Shown here: piece by piece, positions 1 through 8,943 of the stretch
How positions within the stretch are numbered: the first letter of the stretch is position 1
How the letters are laid out: every line of letters begins with the position of its first letter
DNA from: Ktedonospora formicarum
GTDB taxonomy: Bacteria; Chloroflexota; Ktedonobacteria; Ktedonobacterales; Ktedonobacteraceae
DNA: 64,000 bases
NCBI RefSeq assembly: GCF_016587355.1
Contig: NZ_BNJF01000001.1
Span: 1,550,001-1,614,000, forward strand
Direction of reading: 5' to 3'
Translations under genes and position numbers: made by a program
The notes under the pieces: generated by a model
Databases searched by the model: none
The model's input: only the letters and a program-made list of their open reading frames with translations
What the model was told of the DNA's origin: nothing

Positions 1-54
1 AAGATAGAGATACATAAATAGAGAGATCCATCACAGCGAGAGGAGCTATTTCTT

Positions 55-1833
55 ATGACACAATCCAGGGGTCACCAGGTCGCCGTCGATTTTGATGTTC
101 CTGCCAGGATGAGAGATGGAACCATCTTGCGCGCTAATGTCTATCGTCCCGCCAGCGAAGGCCAATGGCCGGTTCTGCTAACGCGCTTACCCTATGGCAA
201 GGATCTTCCAATGGCTGGCGCGCTCCTTGATCCCCTTCAGGTCGCACGCCAGGGTTATGTAGTCATTATTCAGGATACGCGTGGGCGCTTTACTTCTGGC
301 GGTGAGTGGACACCAATGCAAGCTGAAGCAGAGGATGGCTACGACACTATTGAGTGGGCATCCAAACTAAACTATAGTAATGGCGAGGTAGGCATGTTTG
401 GCATCTCCTACTTCGGCTTTACGCAATGGTCCGCCATGACCCTCCAGCCGCCCGCGCTAAAAACAGCCATTCCCATTCAGACCTGGAACAATCCGCTAAA
501 CGGTACAACGTTCCGTGGTGGCGCGCTCGAACTAGGGACCACAGCTCAGTGGCAAATGATGATGGGTCTCGACGTACTCTTACGTCGCCATCGAGGCGAG
601 GCCGATCCGCGCATCCTGGGAGCCGCACTCTACCAATTGATCAATGACATCGACGCGCTCGGCTCTCAAGGCTACGCCTCACTCCCACTGCGTGAATTCG
701 CGCCTCTCAAGCGTAACGATGTCGCTCCGGCCTTCTTCGATGCTTTCCCCTATGAGATGCAGCAGGACCGCGTTAACTATATGACCATCCTTGGCAAGCA
801 TGAGAAAGTTATAGTACCAACCTTCAATATCGCTGGCTGGTACGATATCTTCCTACAAGACACCATCGAGAATTTCCGCATCATGCGCACTGAGGGCAAA
901 ACACCTGAGGCACGCCAGAGCAAGCTCCTGGTCGGCCCCTGGAGCCACGGTGGGATGAACAATCCCATAGGAGAACTCAACTTTGGCATGGGCTCGACTG
1001 CCGCGTTCATCGATCTCAAGATTGACCTAGTTAGCTTGCAGGTACGCTGGTTTGATCACTATCTGAAAGGCGTTGAGAACGGCATTGAGGCCGAAGCTCC
1101 TATCAAGCTCTTCGTCATGGGAGCCAATATCTGGCGCGACGAGCAGGAGTGGCCCCTGGCGCGCGCGGTAGAGACACGCTACTATCTCCATAGCAATGGG
1201 CACGCCAATACGCTTGAGGGTGATGGTACGCTTAGTACGACACCACCTGAGGCAGAAGAATCCGACAACTATACCTACGATCCCGCGAATCCAGTTTCCA
1301 CCCGTGGCGGCGCGCTCCTGATGACACCTGAATACCGCTCCGGTCCCTACGATCAGCGCCCTATCGAACAGCGCGAGGATGTACTGGTGTATAGCACACC
1401 TCCACTAGAGCAAGATACGGAGGTGACCGGTCCCATTACAGTTCGCTTATGGGCAACTTCCAGCGCTCCGGATACTGACTTCATCGCTCGCCTGGTTGAT
1501 GTCTCCCCTGATGGCTACGCACAGAACTTGACGGATGGCATCATTCGCGCGCGCCATCGCCACCACGCGAAAGGTGAGGCTCCTTCGCTCATTGAGCCGG
1601 GACAGGCATACGAGTATGAGATTGATCTCTGGTCTACCAGCAATCTCTTTAAACAGGGTCATCGCATCCGTGTCGACATAACGAGTAGCAGTTTCCCCCG
1701 CTGGGACCGCAATCCCAATACGGGGCATGACCTGGGCGTGGACGCCGAGTTTGCCATAGCTCAGCAAACGATTCTTCACGATGCTGAGCATCCCTCTTCG
1801 ATCCTGCTTCCCATCATTCCTGCCGCAAACTAG
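55..1833 (+). CDS. CocE/NonD family serine hydrolase (X-Pro dipeptidyl-peptidase S15-like)
   Basis: This 592-residue protein is an alpha/beta hydrolase of the CocE/NonD group, which cleaves esters or acyl-amides; the substrate cannot be read from sequence. The nucleophile is Ser118 in the elbow GISYFG. An N-terminal S15-like catalytic domain is followed from about residue 340 by the C-terminal jelly-roll domain typical of the family (PF08530), and the full length fits. There is no signal peptide, so a cytosolic enzyme is expected. A purine-rich site (GAGGAG) sits about 9 bases before the ATG. The gene is followed by a long hairpin and converges on metG. Family assignment is firm; physiological role is unknown. 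Confidence 0.9.
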   Translation: MTQSRGHQVAVDFDVPARMRDGTILRANVYRPASEGQWPVLLTRLPYGKDLPMAGALLDPLQVARQGYVVIIQDTRGRFTSGGEWTPMQAEAEDGYDTIEWASKLNYSNGEVGMFGISYFGFTQWSAMTLQPPALKTAIPIQTWNNPLNGTTFRGGALELGTTAQWQMMMGLDVLLRRHRGEADPRILGAALYQLINDIDALGSQGYASLPLREFAPLKRNDVAPAFFDAFPYEMQQDRVNYMTILGKHEKVIVPTFNIAGWYDIFLQDTIENFRIMRTEGKTPEARQSKLLVGPWSHGGMNNPIGELNFGMGSTAAFIDLKIDLVSLQVRWFDHYLKGVENGIEAEAPIKLFVMGANIWRDEQEWPLARAVETRYYLHSNGHANTLEGDGTLSTTPPEAEESDNYTYDPANPVSTRGGALLMTPEYRSGPYDQRPIEQREDVLVYSTPPLEQDTEVTGPITVRLWATSSAPDTDFIARLVDVSPDGYAQNLTDGIIRARHRHHAKGEAPSLIEPGQAYEYEIDLWSTSNLFKQGHRIRVDITSSSFPRWDRNPNTGHDLGVDAEFAIAQQTILHDAEHPSSILLPIIPAAN

Positions 1834-1838
1834 CACAC

Positions 1839-1886
1839 AAAGGCGAGGGCGAGATGCTTTCTTGTAAGCATCTCGCCCTCGCCTTT
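1839..1886. terminator. Perfect 21-bp inverted repeat between convergent genes
   Basis: Arms 1839-1859 and 1866-1886 are perfectly complementary around a 6-base loop. The ends are AAA/TTT, so the hairpin can act as an intrinsic terminator from either side. It starts 6 bases after the CocE stop and faces the end of metG, which makes a bidirectional terminator the likely role. Confidence 0.8.
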
Positions 1887-1980
1887 ATCACCTTCACACG
1901 CTTTCATTCACAACAATATATCGCAGACCTGATCGCTACCATATGTGGGCGCGACGCTTGAGCGAGTGCACTACATACCA

Positions 1981-3588
1981 TCACACCTCCACACTTTCAT
2001 CCAGGCGCGGGAAGAGCACTGGACCGGGTACGACGTGGCTCAGTGGGCAAGCCCCCCAGGAACCATCTTCGCGCCATGCTCCATTCTGAAGTGTCTCTAA
2101 TCCCAATTGCGCTCGCAAGCGCTGACATGCTGACGGAATGAAAGGCGTGAGCCAGATTGAGAGTAAGCGCAAGCTCTCCGCCACGGTGTAAAGCACGCTA
2201 TCGAGGCGTGCCTCTTGCCCTTCCTGACGTGCCAGTTTCCACGGCTCACACTGCTCAATATACTGGTTGACTCGCCGCACATAGCTCCAGGCTTCCTCTA
2301 AAGCGCGCCCAATCTCCCACGCCTCCAGGGACTGTGCCACCCGTAAGCCACACTCTTCAGCCAGCCTCTGAAGCTCGTTATCAAGTGCCGTCGCGGGGTC
2401 AGGCTGCGGAATCGCGCCTCCCCGGTAGCGTTTGCTCATGGCAACAAAGCGCTGGAGCAGGTTGCCAAGATCATTTCCAAGCTCATCATTGTAAGCACGC
2501 AGCAACCCTTCTCGCGTGAAGTTACCATCTACTGCAAGCGACAGGTTACGCAGCAGATAATACCGAATAGCGTCACTGCCAATCTTGTCGGCAAGCTGCA
2601 CTGGATCGATGACATTGCCTCTTGTCTTGGAGATACGCTGTCCCTCCAGCGTCATAAATCCATGTACCGGGATCTGCCTGGGCAATGGTAGATCCGCCGA
2701 GAGGAGCATAGCAGGCCAGTACAAACAGTGGAAACGGGTGATATCTTTACCAATCACATGCGCATCAGCAGGCCAGTAACGGGCGAAACGCTCCTCATCT
2801 TCCAGAAAACCTACATTCGTCAGGTAGTTTGTCAGCGCGTCGAACCAGACATAGATAACCTGCTGTGGATCTCCCGGCACTGGAATGCCCCAGTTCTCAA
2901 GACCAGGCCGAACCTGGCGCGAGATAGAAAAATCCTTCAACCCTTCTTTAATAACGCTAATAACCTCCGCTCGCCGCGCGGCAGGAATAATAAACTCAGG
3001 ATGCTCTTCGATATGAGCAAGCAGGCGCTCGCCGTAGCGCGAAAGCGAGAAGAAGTAATTCTCTTCATCCAGCCATTCGGGCGTTAACGTTGGATGATTG
3101 GGACAACGACCATCAATTAAGTCCTCACTTTTATAGAAAGTGTTGCAATTAGGACAATACCAGCCAGAATAGACAGAGCGATAGATGTCTCCCTTTGCCT
3201 GTGCCCGGCGAAAGATCTCCTGAGAGACCTTGCGATGATGTACTTCCGTCGTGCGAATCCAGCGATCATAGCTAATATCAAGCTTGCTCCAGGCCAGACG
3301 GAAAGCCGCCTCTAGCTCCTTTACCCACACCTGGGGCTCAACATTAGCCGCGCGCGCCGCACGCAAGACATGCAGGCTATTCTCATCCACACCCATACTG
3401 AAGAAGGTGTCGTCGCCTCGTAAGCGGTGATAGCGCGCGATAGCATCCGTGAGCACCTTCTCCAGCGCGTGCCCAATATGTGGCGGCGCGTTTGGATAAT
3501 CAATGGCAGTGGTCACATAATAGCGTTCGGTCACGGCTGGCTCATACACACGTTCAGATGACGTGTCTTGCGTCTGTACATTGGTCAT
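1981..3588 (-). CDS. metG: Methionine--tRNA ligase
   Basis: Class I aminoacyl-tRNA synthetase that charges tRNA-Met with methionine. The HIGH signature is at residues 37-40 (PHIGH), and the KMSKS-type loop reads ISKTRGN. A zinc knuckle region carries CPNC and a later CPNH, so one Cys3His site is likely. At 535 residues it is the short form, without the C-terminal dimerisation (EMAP-like) domain. The start is ATG 3588, preceded by GAGAGG at a good distance. The gene has a roughly 300-nt leader with its own promoter (3902-3930), a Met-rich leader ORF (3716-3844) and an intrinsic terminator (3653-3693), which points to attenuation by Met-tRNA supply. Confidence 0.96.
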   Translation of the reverse strand: MTNVQTQDTSSERVYEPAVTERYYVTTAIDYPNAPPHIGHALEKVLTDAIARYHRLRGDDTFFSMGVDENSLHVLRAARAANVEPQVWVKELEAAFRLAWSKLDISYDRWIRTTEVHHRKVSQEIFRRAQAKGDIYRSVYSGWYCPNCNTFYKSEDLIDGRCPNHPTLTPEWLDEENYFFSLSRYGERLLAHIEEHPEFIIPAARRAEVISVIKEGLKDFSISRQVRPGLENWGIPVPGDPQQVIYVWFDALTNYLTNVGFLEDEERFARYWPADAHVIGKDITRFHCLYWPAMLLSADLPLPRQIPVHGFMTLEGQRISKTRGNVIDPVQLADKIGSDAIRYYLLRNLSLAVDGNFTREGLLRAYNDELGNDLGNLLQRFVAMSKRYRGGAIPQPDPATALDNELQRLAEECGLRVAQSLEAWEIGRALEEAWSYVRRVNQYIEQCEPWKLARQEGQEARLDSVLYTVAESLRLLSIWLTPFIPSACQRLRAQLGLETLQNGAWREDGSWGACPLSHVVPGPVLFPRLDESVEV

Positions 3589-3652
3589 GTTTTACCTCTC
3601 GTTCCTCATTGTCGCCCTGGCAGGCATATTGCGTCATCAACGGCCTATCAAT

Positions 3653-3693
3653 AGGCAAAAGAAAGAGGAGTGGGCGGATATCGCTCACTCCTC
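3653..3693 (-). terminator. Leader attenuator (intrinsic terminator) of metG
   Basis: On the minus strand a 12-bp stem (3693-3682 with 3676-3665, one A-C mismatch, 5-base loop) is followed by the T-rich run TTTCTTTT. It lies 23 bases after the stop codon of the Met-rich leader ORF and about 65 bases before the metG start. A terminator inside the 5' leader implies conditional read-through. Confidence 0.75.
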
Positions 3694-3715
3694 GAAGGTT
3701 TGCACTGGGATGCTC

Positions 3716-3844
3716 TCACACCGAGAGCGGAATAGGCCTGGAGAAGGGCAGCGACATCTTACCCAATACCATCATCGGCATCTGGCACATCGAGACACGC
3801 ATTATTGTTAGCATGAACATGTCTTGTCGCTGTATATCAGTCAT
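3716..3844 (-). CDS. Met-rich leader peptide of metG (42 residues)
   Basis: This short ORF on the metG leader encodes 42 residues with nine Met codons, at positions 1, 9, 11, 15, 19, 22, 24, 25 and 30; eight of them fall between residues 9 and 30. The frame ends at TGA 3716-3718, inside a small hairpin (GCTCTC/GAGAGC) just upstream of the terminator. By analogy with trp, his and leu attenuators, ribosomes stalling on Met codons when charged tRNA-Met is scarce would change leader folding and let RNA polymerase pass into metG. The start is uncertain: ATG 3844 has only a weak purine-rich site, and ATG 3820 is an alternative. The arms 3829-3822 (CAGCGACA) and 3756-3749 (TGTCGCTG) are complementary and bracket most of the Met codons. 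Confidence 0.7.
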   Translation of the reverse strand: MTDIQRQDMFMLTIMRVSMCQMPMMVLGKMSLPFSRPIPLSV

Positions 3845-3901
3845 CTTCTCACTCGAATCATCACCCCTGACGGGGAAGCTCTACATCTCTATGGTATCTC
3901 T

Positions 3902-3930
3902 ATTGTATAGAACAACAGAAGCGGCGTCAA
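3902..3930 (-). promoter_or_regulatory. Sigma-70-type promoter of metG
   Basis: On the minus strand TTGACG (3930-3925) and TACAAT (3907-3902) are separated by 17 bases. Transcription would start near 3895, giving a leader of about 307 nt before metG. Confidence 0.75.
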
Positions 3931-4126
3931 TATGCCACCTAGATGTAAACGCGATATCTCTACAGCTCGCTGTCCAGTACAGCCTATCTCTCGTATTCAT
4001 GATATATAATGCAAGAAGATCTTATGCTAACGGTACAATATCATACTACGCCGTTTATCTCTACTAGAAACGGGCAATCTAAGGGCGTTTCGGCCCAGCA
4101 TTGACGATAGTAAAGGAGCTATTCAC

Positions 4127-4822
4127 ATGGCGGTCATTCGTACTTCCCAGGTCAAGCTACCAGTCAACGGTGACAATGCATACGCCTTTGTCGCTCAGCC
4201 CGATGATGATGCAACTCATCCCGGTCTTGTTCTTATTCAAGAATGGTGGGGGATTGAGCCGCATATACAAGATCTAGCGAAAAAATTAGCCGTAGAAGGC
4301 TTTGTCGTCGCGGTCCCCGACCTCTTTCATGGCAAAGTCGCGACCGAACCCAATGATGCGATGCGTCTCATGATGATGGCACAAAAGAATATAGATCGTG
4401 CGGTCAAGGAGATCATTGGCGCGCTCAATGTCATAAAGAATATGGACATCGTTGAGCCTAAGAAGCTCGGGCTCGTTGGCTTCTGCTTCGGCGGCTTTCT
4501 CGCCTATACCACAGCCTCTCATTACCCTGATCTGGGAGCACTCTCCGCTTTCTATGGCGCTGGCTACGATCCTACACCCGAAGAAATCGCGCGTGTGAAC
4601 GCACCGGTGCTAGCAATCTATGGAAGCCAGGACAACAGCATCCCACTGGAGCAAGTTCACACGATTGAGAAGCGCTACCAGGACGCGGGTAAAGATATCA
4701 CTGTTAAGATTTACGATGCGGGGCACGCCTTTATCAATCCCGATCATGGGGCCGGCAACGAGGCAGCCGCAGCCGATGCCTGGCCTCGCCTGATCAACTT
4801 TCTCAAAGAGAAGCTTCGCTAG
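4127..4822 (+). CDS. Dienelactone hydrolase family protein
   Basis: A 231-residue alpha/beta hydrolase of the dienelactone hydrolase family, which opens lactones such as dienelactone in chlorocatechol breakdown; many members have other or unknown substrates. The nucleophile is Cys120 in GFCFGG, with Asp169 and His200 completing the triad, and Glu39 in the QEWWG motif matches the Glu that activates the Cys in this family. The protein is cytosolic. AAAGGAG lies just before the ATG. No ring-cleavage genes are adjacent, so the real substrate is open. It is divergent from metG, with about 280 bases beyond the metG promoter. Confidence 0.9.
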   Translation: MAVIRTSQVKLPVNGDNAYAFVAQPDDDATHPGLVLIQEWWGIEPHIQDLAKKLAVEGFVVAVPDLFHGKVATEPNDAMRLMMMAQKNIDRAVKEIIGALNVIKNMDIVEPKKLGLVGFCFGGFLAYTTASHYPDLGALSAFYGAGYDPTPEEIARVNAPVLAIYGSQDNSIPLEQVHTIEKRYQDAGKDITVKIYDAGHAFINPDHGAGNEAAAADAWPRLINFLKEKLR

Positions 4823-4883
4823 ACATAGTGCTCTCTTCTCATAGAAGTGCCTCTTCAGGCAGCGTTAACCTGTTTCGCTCTTT

Positions 4884-4933
4884 CTCAATGATCCTGTAGA
4901 ATGTCGCGTGTGACATTCTACAGGATCATTGAG
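4884..4933. terminator. Perfect 22-bp inverted repeat after the dienelactone hydrolase gene
   Basis: Arms 4884-4905 and 4912-4933 pair without mismatch around a 6-base loop. No long T-run follows on the plus strand. Its position 60 bases after the stop codon suggests a terminator or mRNA 3'-end stabiliser. Confidence 0.6.
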
Positions 4934-5125
4934 ATGAAATCCTGACACTACTATAAAAATTCCATAAAAAACATGCAAAAAACATGCAGATCGCGAAAAA
5001 ACATTGTATATTCCTCGTTTAGAAAAGTACAACATATGCGATGGCAATGTCCCACATATATGCGGCACGTAAAGCGGATTACTCTATCACTCACCCAGCT
5101 CTTACCAGGAAAGAAGGCACCCCCA

Positions 5126-5347
5126 ATGCATCAGAGCGAAATCACCATCCTGCGCCAGCATATTATCGAAGAATATGAAGCTATCAAACAAGGCCTTAGT
5201 GGATTGGCCTGGGGAACATCAAAACATGACATTATTGATCTACGCATGAGGCGTGTGGATCGCTATCAACAACAACTAGCAAGTCAGGTAGGTGAGCAGG
5301 AAGCCACTTCGACTATCTACGATCTTTACAATCAAGTTATGGGCTAA
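5126..5347 (+). CDS. Small conserved-type hypothetical protein (73 aa)
   Basis: A 73-residue, charged, apparently helical protein beginning MHQSEI and rich in Glu, Gln and Arg. I do not know its function. The frame is open upstream to 4973, but the upstream part is basic and low-quality, while ATG 5126 is preceded by AGAAGG and starts the compositionally normal part. No signal peptide or membrane segment is seen. I have an impression of similar small proteins in Ktedonobacteria, but cannot verify that here. Confidence 0.55.
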   Translation: MHQSEITILRQHIIEEYEAIKQGLSGLAWGTSKHDIIDLRMRRVDRYQQQLASQVGEQEATSTIYDLYNQVMG

Positions 5348-5468
5348 TTGAAAGACTGAACATATCAAGCACCACCCACACACCTTTCACATGACGCAAA
5401 AAAACATATACATTCCTAATATATCGTCCTACTGAACTACCATTTATGAAGCGCCCCCACTTTCGGGA

Positions 5469-5498
5469 GAGCAGGCTCCGCTTTGGCGGGGTCTGCTC
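5469..5498 (+). terminator. Hairpin in the 5348-5728 intergenic stretch
   Basis: Arms 5469-5481 and 5486-5498 form 13 pairs including two G-U wobbles, followed by a pyrimidine-rich tract (CTCCTCTTC). It probably ends the small gene upstream. The rest of this 380-base gap shows no ORF or RNA I can support; an AAGGAG ribosome site lies at its end, before the acyl-CoA dehydrogenase. Confidence 0.5.
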
Positions 5499-5728
5499 CT
5501 CCTCTTCACTAACAAGCACCCCTCTTTTCCTGGCATTACCTGGATACCCTGAAACAAAACCATTTCATCCTTGCAACATCATTCCTACACAATCCTCTAA
5601 GGCCAGCACATCGGGGAGTATATCCATATAAAATTGACTCGCATCAGGGCCGAAAGAGCAGTGAGCGCCAGATTGTTATAAAATAAGGCTGAGAGTATAA
5701 CTGTTCGTTTGCAAGGAGCAACCAATTC

Positions 5729-6922
5729 ATGAGTTTCCCCCTCTATCCCAGAACGGAAGAACAACAACGCCTTCTCACGCTCGCAGGAGCGTTAGCTGAT
5801 ACATTTGCCCAGCGCGCCCAGGAAAATGACTGGGCTGGCAAATTCCCCCTGGAAAACTTTCGTGATCTACGCGACGCTGGCTATCTCAAGCTGACTGTTC
5901 CAAAAAAGTATGGCGGCATGGGGGCCAGCCTGATCGATGTGGTACTAGCTCAGTACCGCCTGGCTCAGGGCGATGCCTCAACGGCGCTAGCAGCTAGCAT
6001 GCATATCGCCAATATCGCCAAGATGGCGGAGAATGTAGGTGAACGCCCCAATCCATTCTTCGAGCATATCTGCCAGGCCGTCGTCGAAGAGGGGGCTATG
6101 ATTAACGCAGCCCTGAGCGAGCCCGCAACTGGAAGCCCTAGCCGTGGCGGACTCCCCACCACCGTCGCCCAGCGTCAGGAAGATGGCTCATGGCTCATCA
6201 ATGGGCGCAAGACATTTACGACTGGTAGCCATGCCCTCTATTTCTTCCTTACCAGTTGCGCCATCGAAGACCGCACAAACCTACCCCCCATCAAAGCAGA
6301 GCGCGGACAATTCCTGATTCCCCACACAGCGGAAGGGCTCAGCATCAAGGATACCTGGAACTCGGTAGGCATGCGTGGCTCCGGTAGCAATGACGTCATC
6401 CTGGAGAACGTCCGTGTCGAGCCTGAGGCATATATGGAATCCCAGCTTCAGAGCGACCTCGCTTCCAGGACACGCCTGAGTGCTTGGTCCTTCCCTACCG
6501 TCGCGGTCTATTTGGGCATCGCGCAGGCAGCACGCAATGAAGCCATCAACTTCGCACGCCGCCGCCGCCCCAACTCGATCACGCAACAGTCTATCGCCGC
6601 TATACCACATATCCAGGAGAAGGCCGCGAAGATGGAACTGGCCCTTCTTCAGAGCAAGGCTGTTTTCTTTGGCATAGCCGAGCAGTTCAGCCAGGAGCCT
6701 GAAAGCGTGCCCGCAAGCCAGCTTGCCGCCGCCAAGTATCTTGTGACGAATCATGCTGTTGAGATTGTTGACATCGCAATGCGCCTGGTTGGAGGGGCAA
6801 GCCTCTCCCTTAACTTCCCATTGCAGCGCTACTACCGCGATGTGCGAGCAGGCCTCCATCATCCCCCAATGGATGATGTTACGCTCTCGACTCTGGCTCA
6901 CGATGCCTTAGAGCTAGAATAG
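5729..6922 (+). CDS. Acyl-CoA dehydrogenase family flavoprotein
   Basis: The 397-residue protein has the three-part acyl-CoA dehydrogenase layout: helical N-terminus, beta middle domain (with AALSEPATGSP and the GRKTFTTG strand) and C-terminal four-helix domain. These FAD enzymes introduce a 2,3-double bond into acyl-CoA or act on related substrates. The usual catalytic Glu cannot be assigned with confidence from sequence alone. AAGGAG precedes the ATG. The CoA-ester lyase gene begins 43 bases downstream, so the two are probably co-transcribed and serve one acyl-CoA degradation route. Confidence 0.9.
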   Translation: MSFPLYPRTEEQQRLLTLAGALADTFAQRAQENDWAGKFPLENFRDLRDAGYLKLTVPKKYGGMGASLIDVVLAQYRLAQGDASTALAASMHIANIAKMAENVGERPNPFFEHICQAVVEEGAMINAALSEPATGSPSRGGLPTTVAQRQEDGSWLINGRKTFTTGSHALYFFLTSCAIEDRTNLPPIKAERGQFLIPHTAEGLSIKDTWNSVGMRGSGSNDVILENVRVEPEAYMESQLQSDLASRTRLSAWSFPTVAVYLGIAQAARNEAINFARRRRPNSITQQSIAAIPHIQEKAAKMELALLQSKAVFFGIAEQFSQEPESVPASQLAAAKYLVTNHAVEIVDIAMRLVGGASLSLNFPLQRYYRDVRAGLHHPPMDDVTLSTLAHDALELE

Positions 6923-6965
6923 CCCTTACTGGAACAAACCTCTGCGTGTAAAGGAGATGAAAGCT

Positions 6966-7862
6966 ATGCGCCTACGACGTTCAGAACTGTCAACACCTGG
7001 TAGCAATGCGTATATGATGCGCAAGGCTGCCGCCAGCCAGTCCGACCTCGTACTGCTTGACCTCGAAGACGCGGTCTCTCCCGACGCCAAGGCTGAGGCA
7101 CGCACCCAGGTAATCCAGGCATTAACAACATTGGATTGGGGCACCAAATCGCGCGCTGTGCGCATCAACAATCTCGAAAGCGAGTATGCCTATCAGGATA
7201 TCATCACCGTCGTCGAAGAGGCTGGCGAACAACTTGATATCCTGATTCTCCCCAAAATCAGGGCTGCGCGTGACGTCTGGTGGGTCGATGTGCTCCTCAC
7301 GCAAATTGAGCAACGTCTGCGCCGGACACATCCAATCAAGTTGGAGGCGTTTATCGAAGAGGTAGAGGCTATGCTCCATGTGGAGGAAATCGCGCGCGCA
7401 AGCTCACGCCTGGAGGCGCTTATCTTCGGTCCTGGAGACTATAGCGCCTCGCAAGGCATTGATAGTCGCGGTATCGATGGCTCATTCGCTATCTATCCCG
7501 ATACCTGGTATTATGCCCGCAACCAGATTGTCATTGCCGCGCGTGCGGCTGGCATCGATGCTATTGATGGAGCCTACTCGAACTTCAAAGATCCTGAGGG
7601 CTACCAACGCGAATGTCTGCGAGCGCGTGCGCTAGGTTTCGTGGGTAAATGGGCCATTCACCCCAGCCAGATCGAAATCGCCAATCAGGTCTTCTCTCCC
7701 ACACCTGAGGAAGTTGCCGAAGCGCGCAAGATTGACGGTGCCTACCGCGAGGCGCAGGTACACGGAATAGGTGCCATCGCAGTCGATGGAAAGATGGTCG
7801 ACGCAGCTATCGCACGGAGCATCCAGAATACTATTCAGCGAGCCGATTTGCTGGGCATGTAG
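6966..7862 (+). CDS. HpcH/HpaI aldolase / CitE-like CoA-ester lyase
   Basis: A 298-residue TIM-barrel lyase of the CitE / malyl-CoA / citramalyl-CoA lyase family, which cleaves 3-hydroxyacyl-CoA esters using Mg2+. Diagnostic segments are the N-terminal RRSELSTPGSN, LLDLEDAV with the metal-ligand acids, IEEVEAM, and GKWAIHPSQ near the end. The start is set at ATG 6966, because AAGGAG at 6951-6956 touches the upstream ATG 6957 but lies 9 bases from 6966. It is the likely partner of the acyl-CoA dehydrogenase just upstream. The exact CoA ester cannot be read from sequence. Confidence 0.88.
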   Translation: MRLRRSELSTPGSNAYMMRKAAASQSDLVLLDLEDAVSPDAKAEARTQVIQALTTLDWGTKSRAVRINNLESEYAYQDIITVVEEAGEQLDILILPKIRAARDVWWVDVLLTQIEQRLRRTHPIKLEAFIEEVEAMLHVEEIARASSRLEALIFGPGDYSASQGIDSRGIDGSFAIYPDTWYYARNQIVIAARAAGIDAIDGAYSNFKDPEGYQRECLRARALGFVGKWAIHPSQIEIANQVFSPTPEEVAEARKIDGAYREAQVHGIGAIAVDGKMVDAAIARSIQNTIQRADLLGM

Positions 7863-7874
7863 GGAAGTCCAATA

Positions 7875-8825
7875 CTAGATCGCCTCTGGTCTGTGTGGGC
7901 GCGTTTTCAACAAGGGCACTTCATTGTAGGGCACATTAGCATGTTGTAAGAGAAAGAGCTTAAAGGCGCGCGCGGTCGCGGAGAGATTCTTCTCTTTGAG
8001 GTGCAGCAAACGCCACTGACGCATGACAGGAAAGCCCTCGACATCTAGCAGTGCCAGGCGATTCGTCTCTAACTCCATGTCGAGCGCCACCCGCGAAATA
8101 AGCGCGATTCCCAGTCCCGCTTGCACCCCCTGCTTAATGGCGCTATTGTTTCCGACCTGCATACTGACAAGTAAAGGGAGGCCAGCTTCATGAAAAACCT
8201 CCTCCAGGGCCGCTCGAGTTCCTGAGCCTATTTCACGCATCAGAAAATGTTCACGCGCCAGATCGGTCAGCGGAACGCGCTCACAGTTCACCAGGCGATG
8301 CGTCGGAGGAGCAACGATCACCAATTCGTTCGCGACAAATGGAGCGACAAAGAGGGGAACATCTTTAGGTACCCGGCCCATGATGCCCATGTCGATCCGA
8401 TTATTTACAAGTGCATCAACCAGATAGTTATGGTTAAAGACTTCCAGCGCAATCTCAACCTCTGGATATATTTGACGAAACTTGCCGAGATACTTAGGAA
8501 TAACATATGTCCCAACAGTTGTATCCGCGCCCACACTTAAACGCCCATAGTGGGGGCTGCGTAGAGCCTCCATTGTATCCAGTGCCTCGTCAATCAATAA
8601 GAAGATTTTCTGACTATACAGGTACAGTTCCTCGCCTGCGCGCGTCAGATGTGTTCTCCGCCCGATTTTGTCAAAGAGCTTGACACCCAATGATTCCTCA
8701 AGCTGCCGAATTTGAGCCGATACGGCGGGCTGGCTAAAGTGCAATTCTTCAGCAGCGCGCACGTAGCTGGAATGCTTCGCGACCACCTGAAAGGTCGCGA
8801 GTTGATGCAAATTGATATTGCGCAC
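7875..8825 (-). CDS. LysR family transcriptional regulator
   Basis: A 316-residue LysR-type regulator. The N-terminal winged helix (INLHQLATFQVVAKHSSYVRAAEELHFSQ, residues about 3-30, quoted only in part) is followed by the periplasmic-binding-like effector domain. The start is set at GTG 8825, preceded by AAGGGGG; an upstream TTG at 8876 has no ribosome site and adds a non-family extension. The effector domain resembles the CbbR/CysL subgroup, which is an impression. It converges on the CoA-lyase gene with a 12-base gap and is a candidate regulator of it or of a distant target. Confidence 0.88.
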   Translation of the reverse strand: MRNINLHQLATFQVVAKHSSYVRAAEELHFSQPAVSAQIRQLEESLGVKLFDKIGRRTHLTRAGEELYLYSQKIFLLIDEALDTMEALRSPHYGRLSVGADTTVGTYVIPKYLGKFRQIYPEVEIALEVFNHNYLVDALVNNRIDMGIMGRVPKDVPLFVAPFVANELVIVAPPTHRLVNCERVPLTDLAREHFLMREIGSGTRAALEEVFHEAGLPLLVSMQVGNNSAIKQGVQAGLGIALISRVALDMELETNRLALLDVEGFPVMRQWRLLHLKEKNLSATARAFKLFLLQHANVPYNEVPLLKTRPHRPEAI

Positions 8826-8943
8826 CCTTGCCCCCTTGGATAAAAGCACCAGAACTCCGATGTTCTTGTACATCAAAGTCTACCACATCGGTTAGTGCCA
8901 TATGCTTCTCAATGGACATGGGCAGAATACAATGCATCTCGGC

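Noticed and set aside
3600..3900. T-box or SAM riboswitch in the metG leader
   Set aside because: No UGGN T-box sequence or GCNGAUGAAACCC-type SAM-I core is seen, and a Met-rich reading frame accounts for the leader better.
3480..4067. 195-codon frame on the plus strand opposite the metG leader
   Set aside because: It runs antisense to the leader and start of metG, has no ribosome site and has composition unlike a protein.
4973..5125. N-terminal extension of the 73-residue small protein
   Set aside because: The extension is basic and unlike the rest, and a ribosome site points to ATG 5126.
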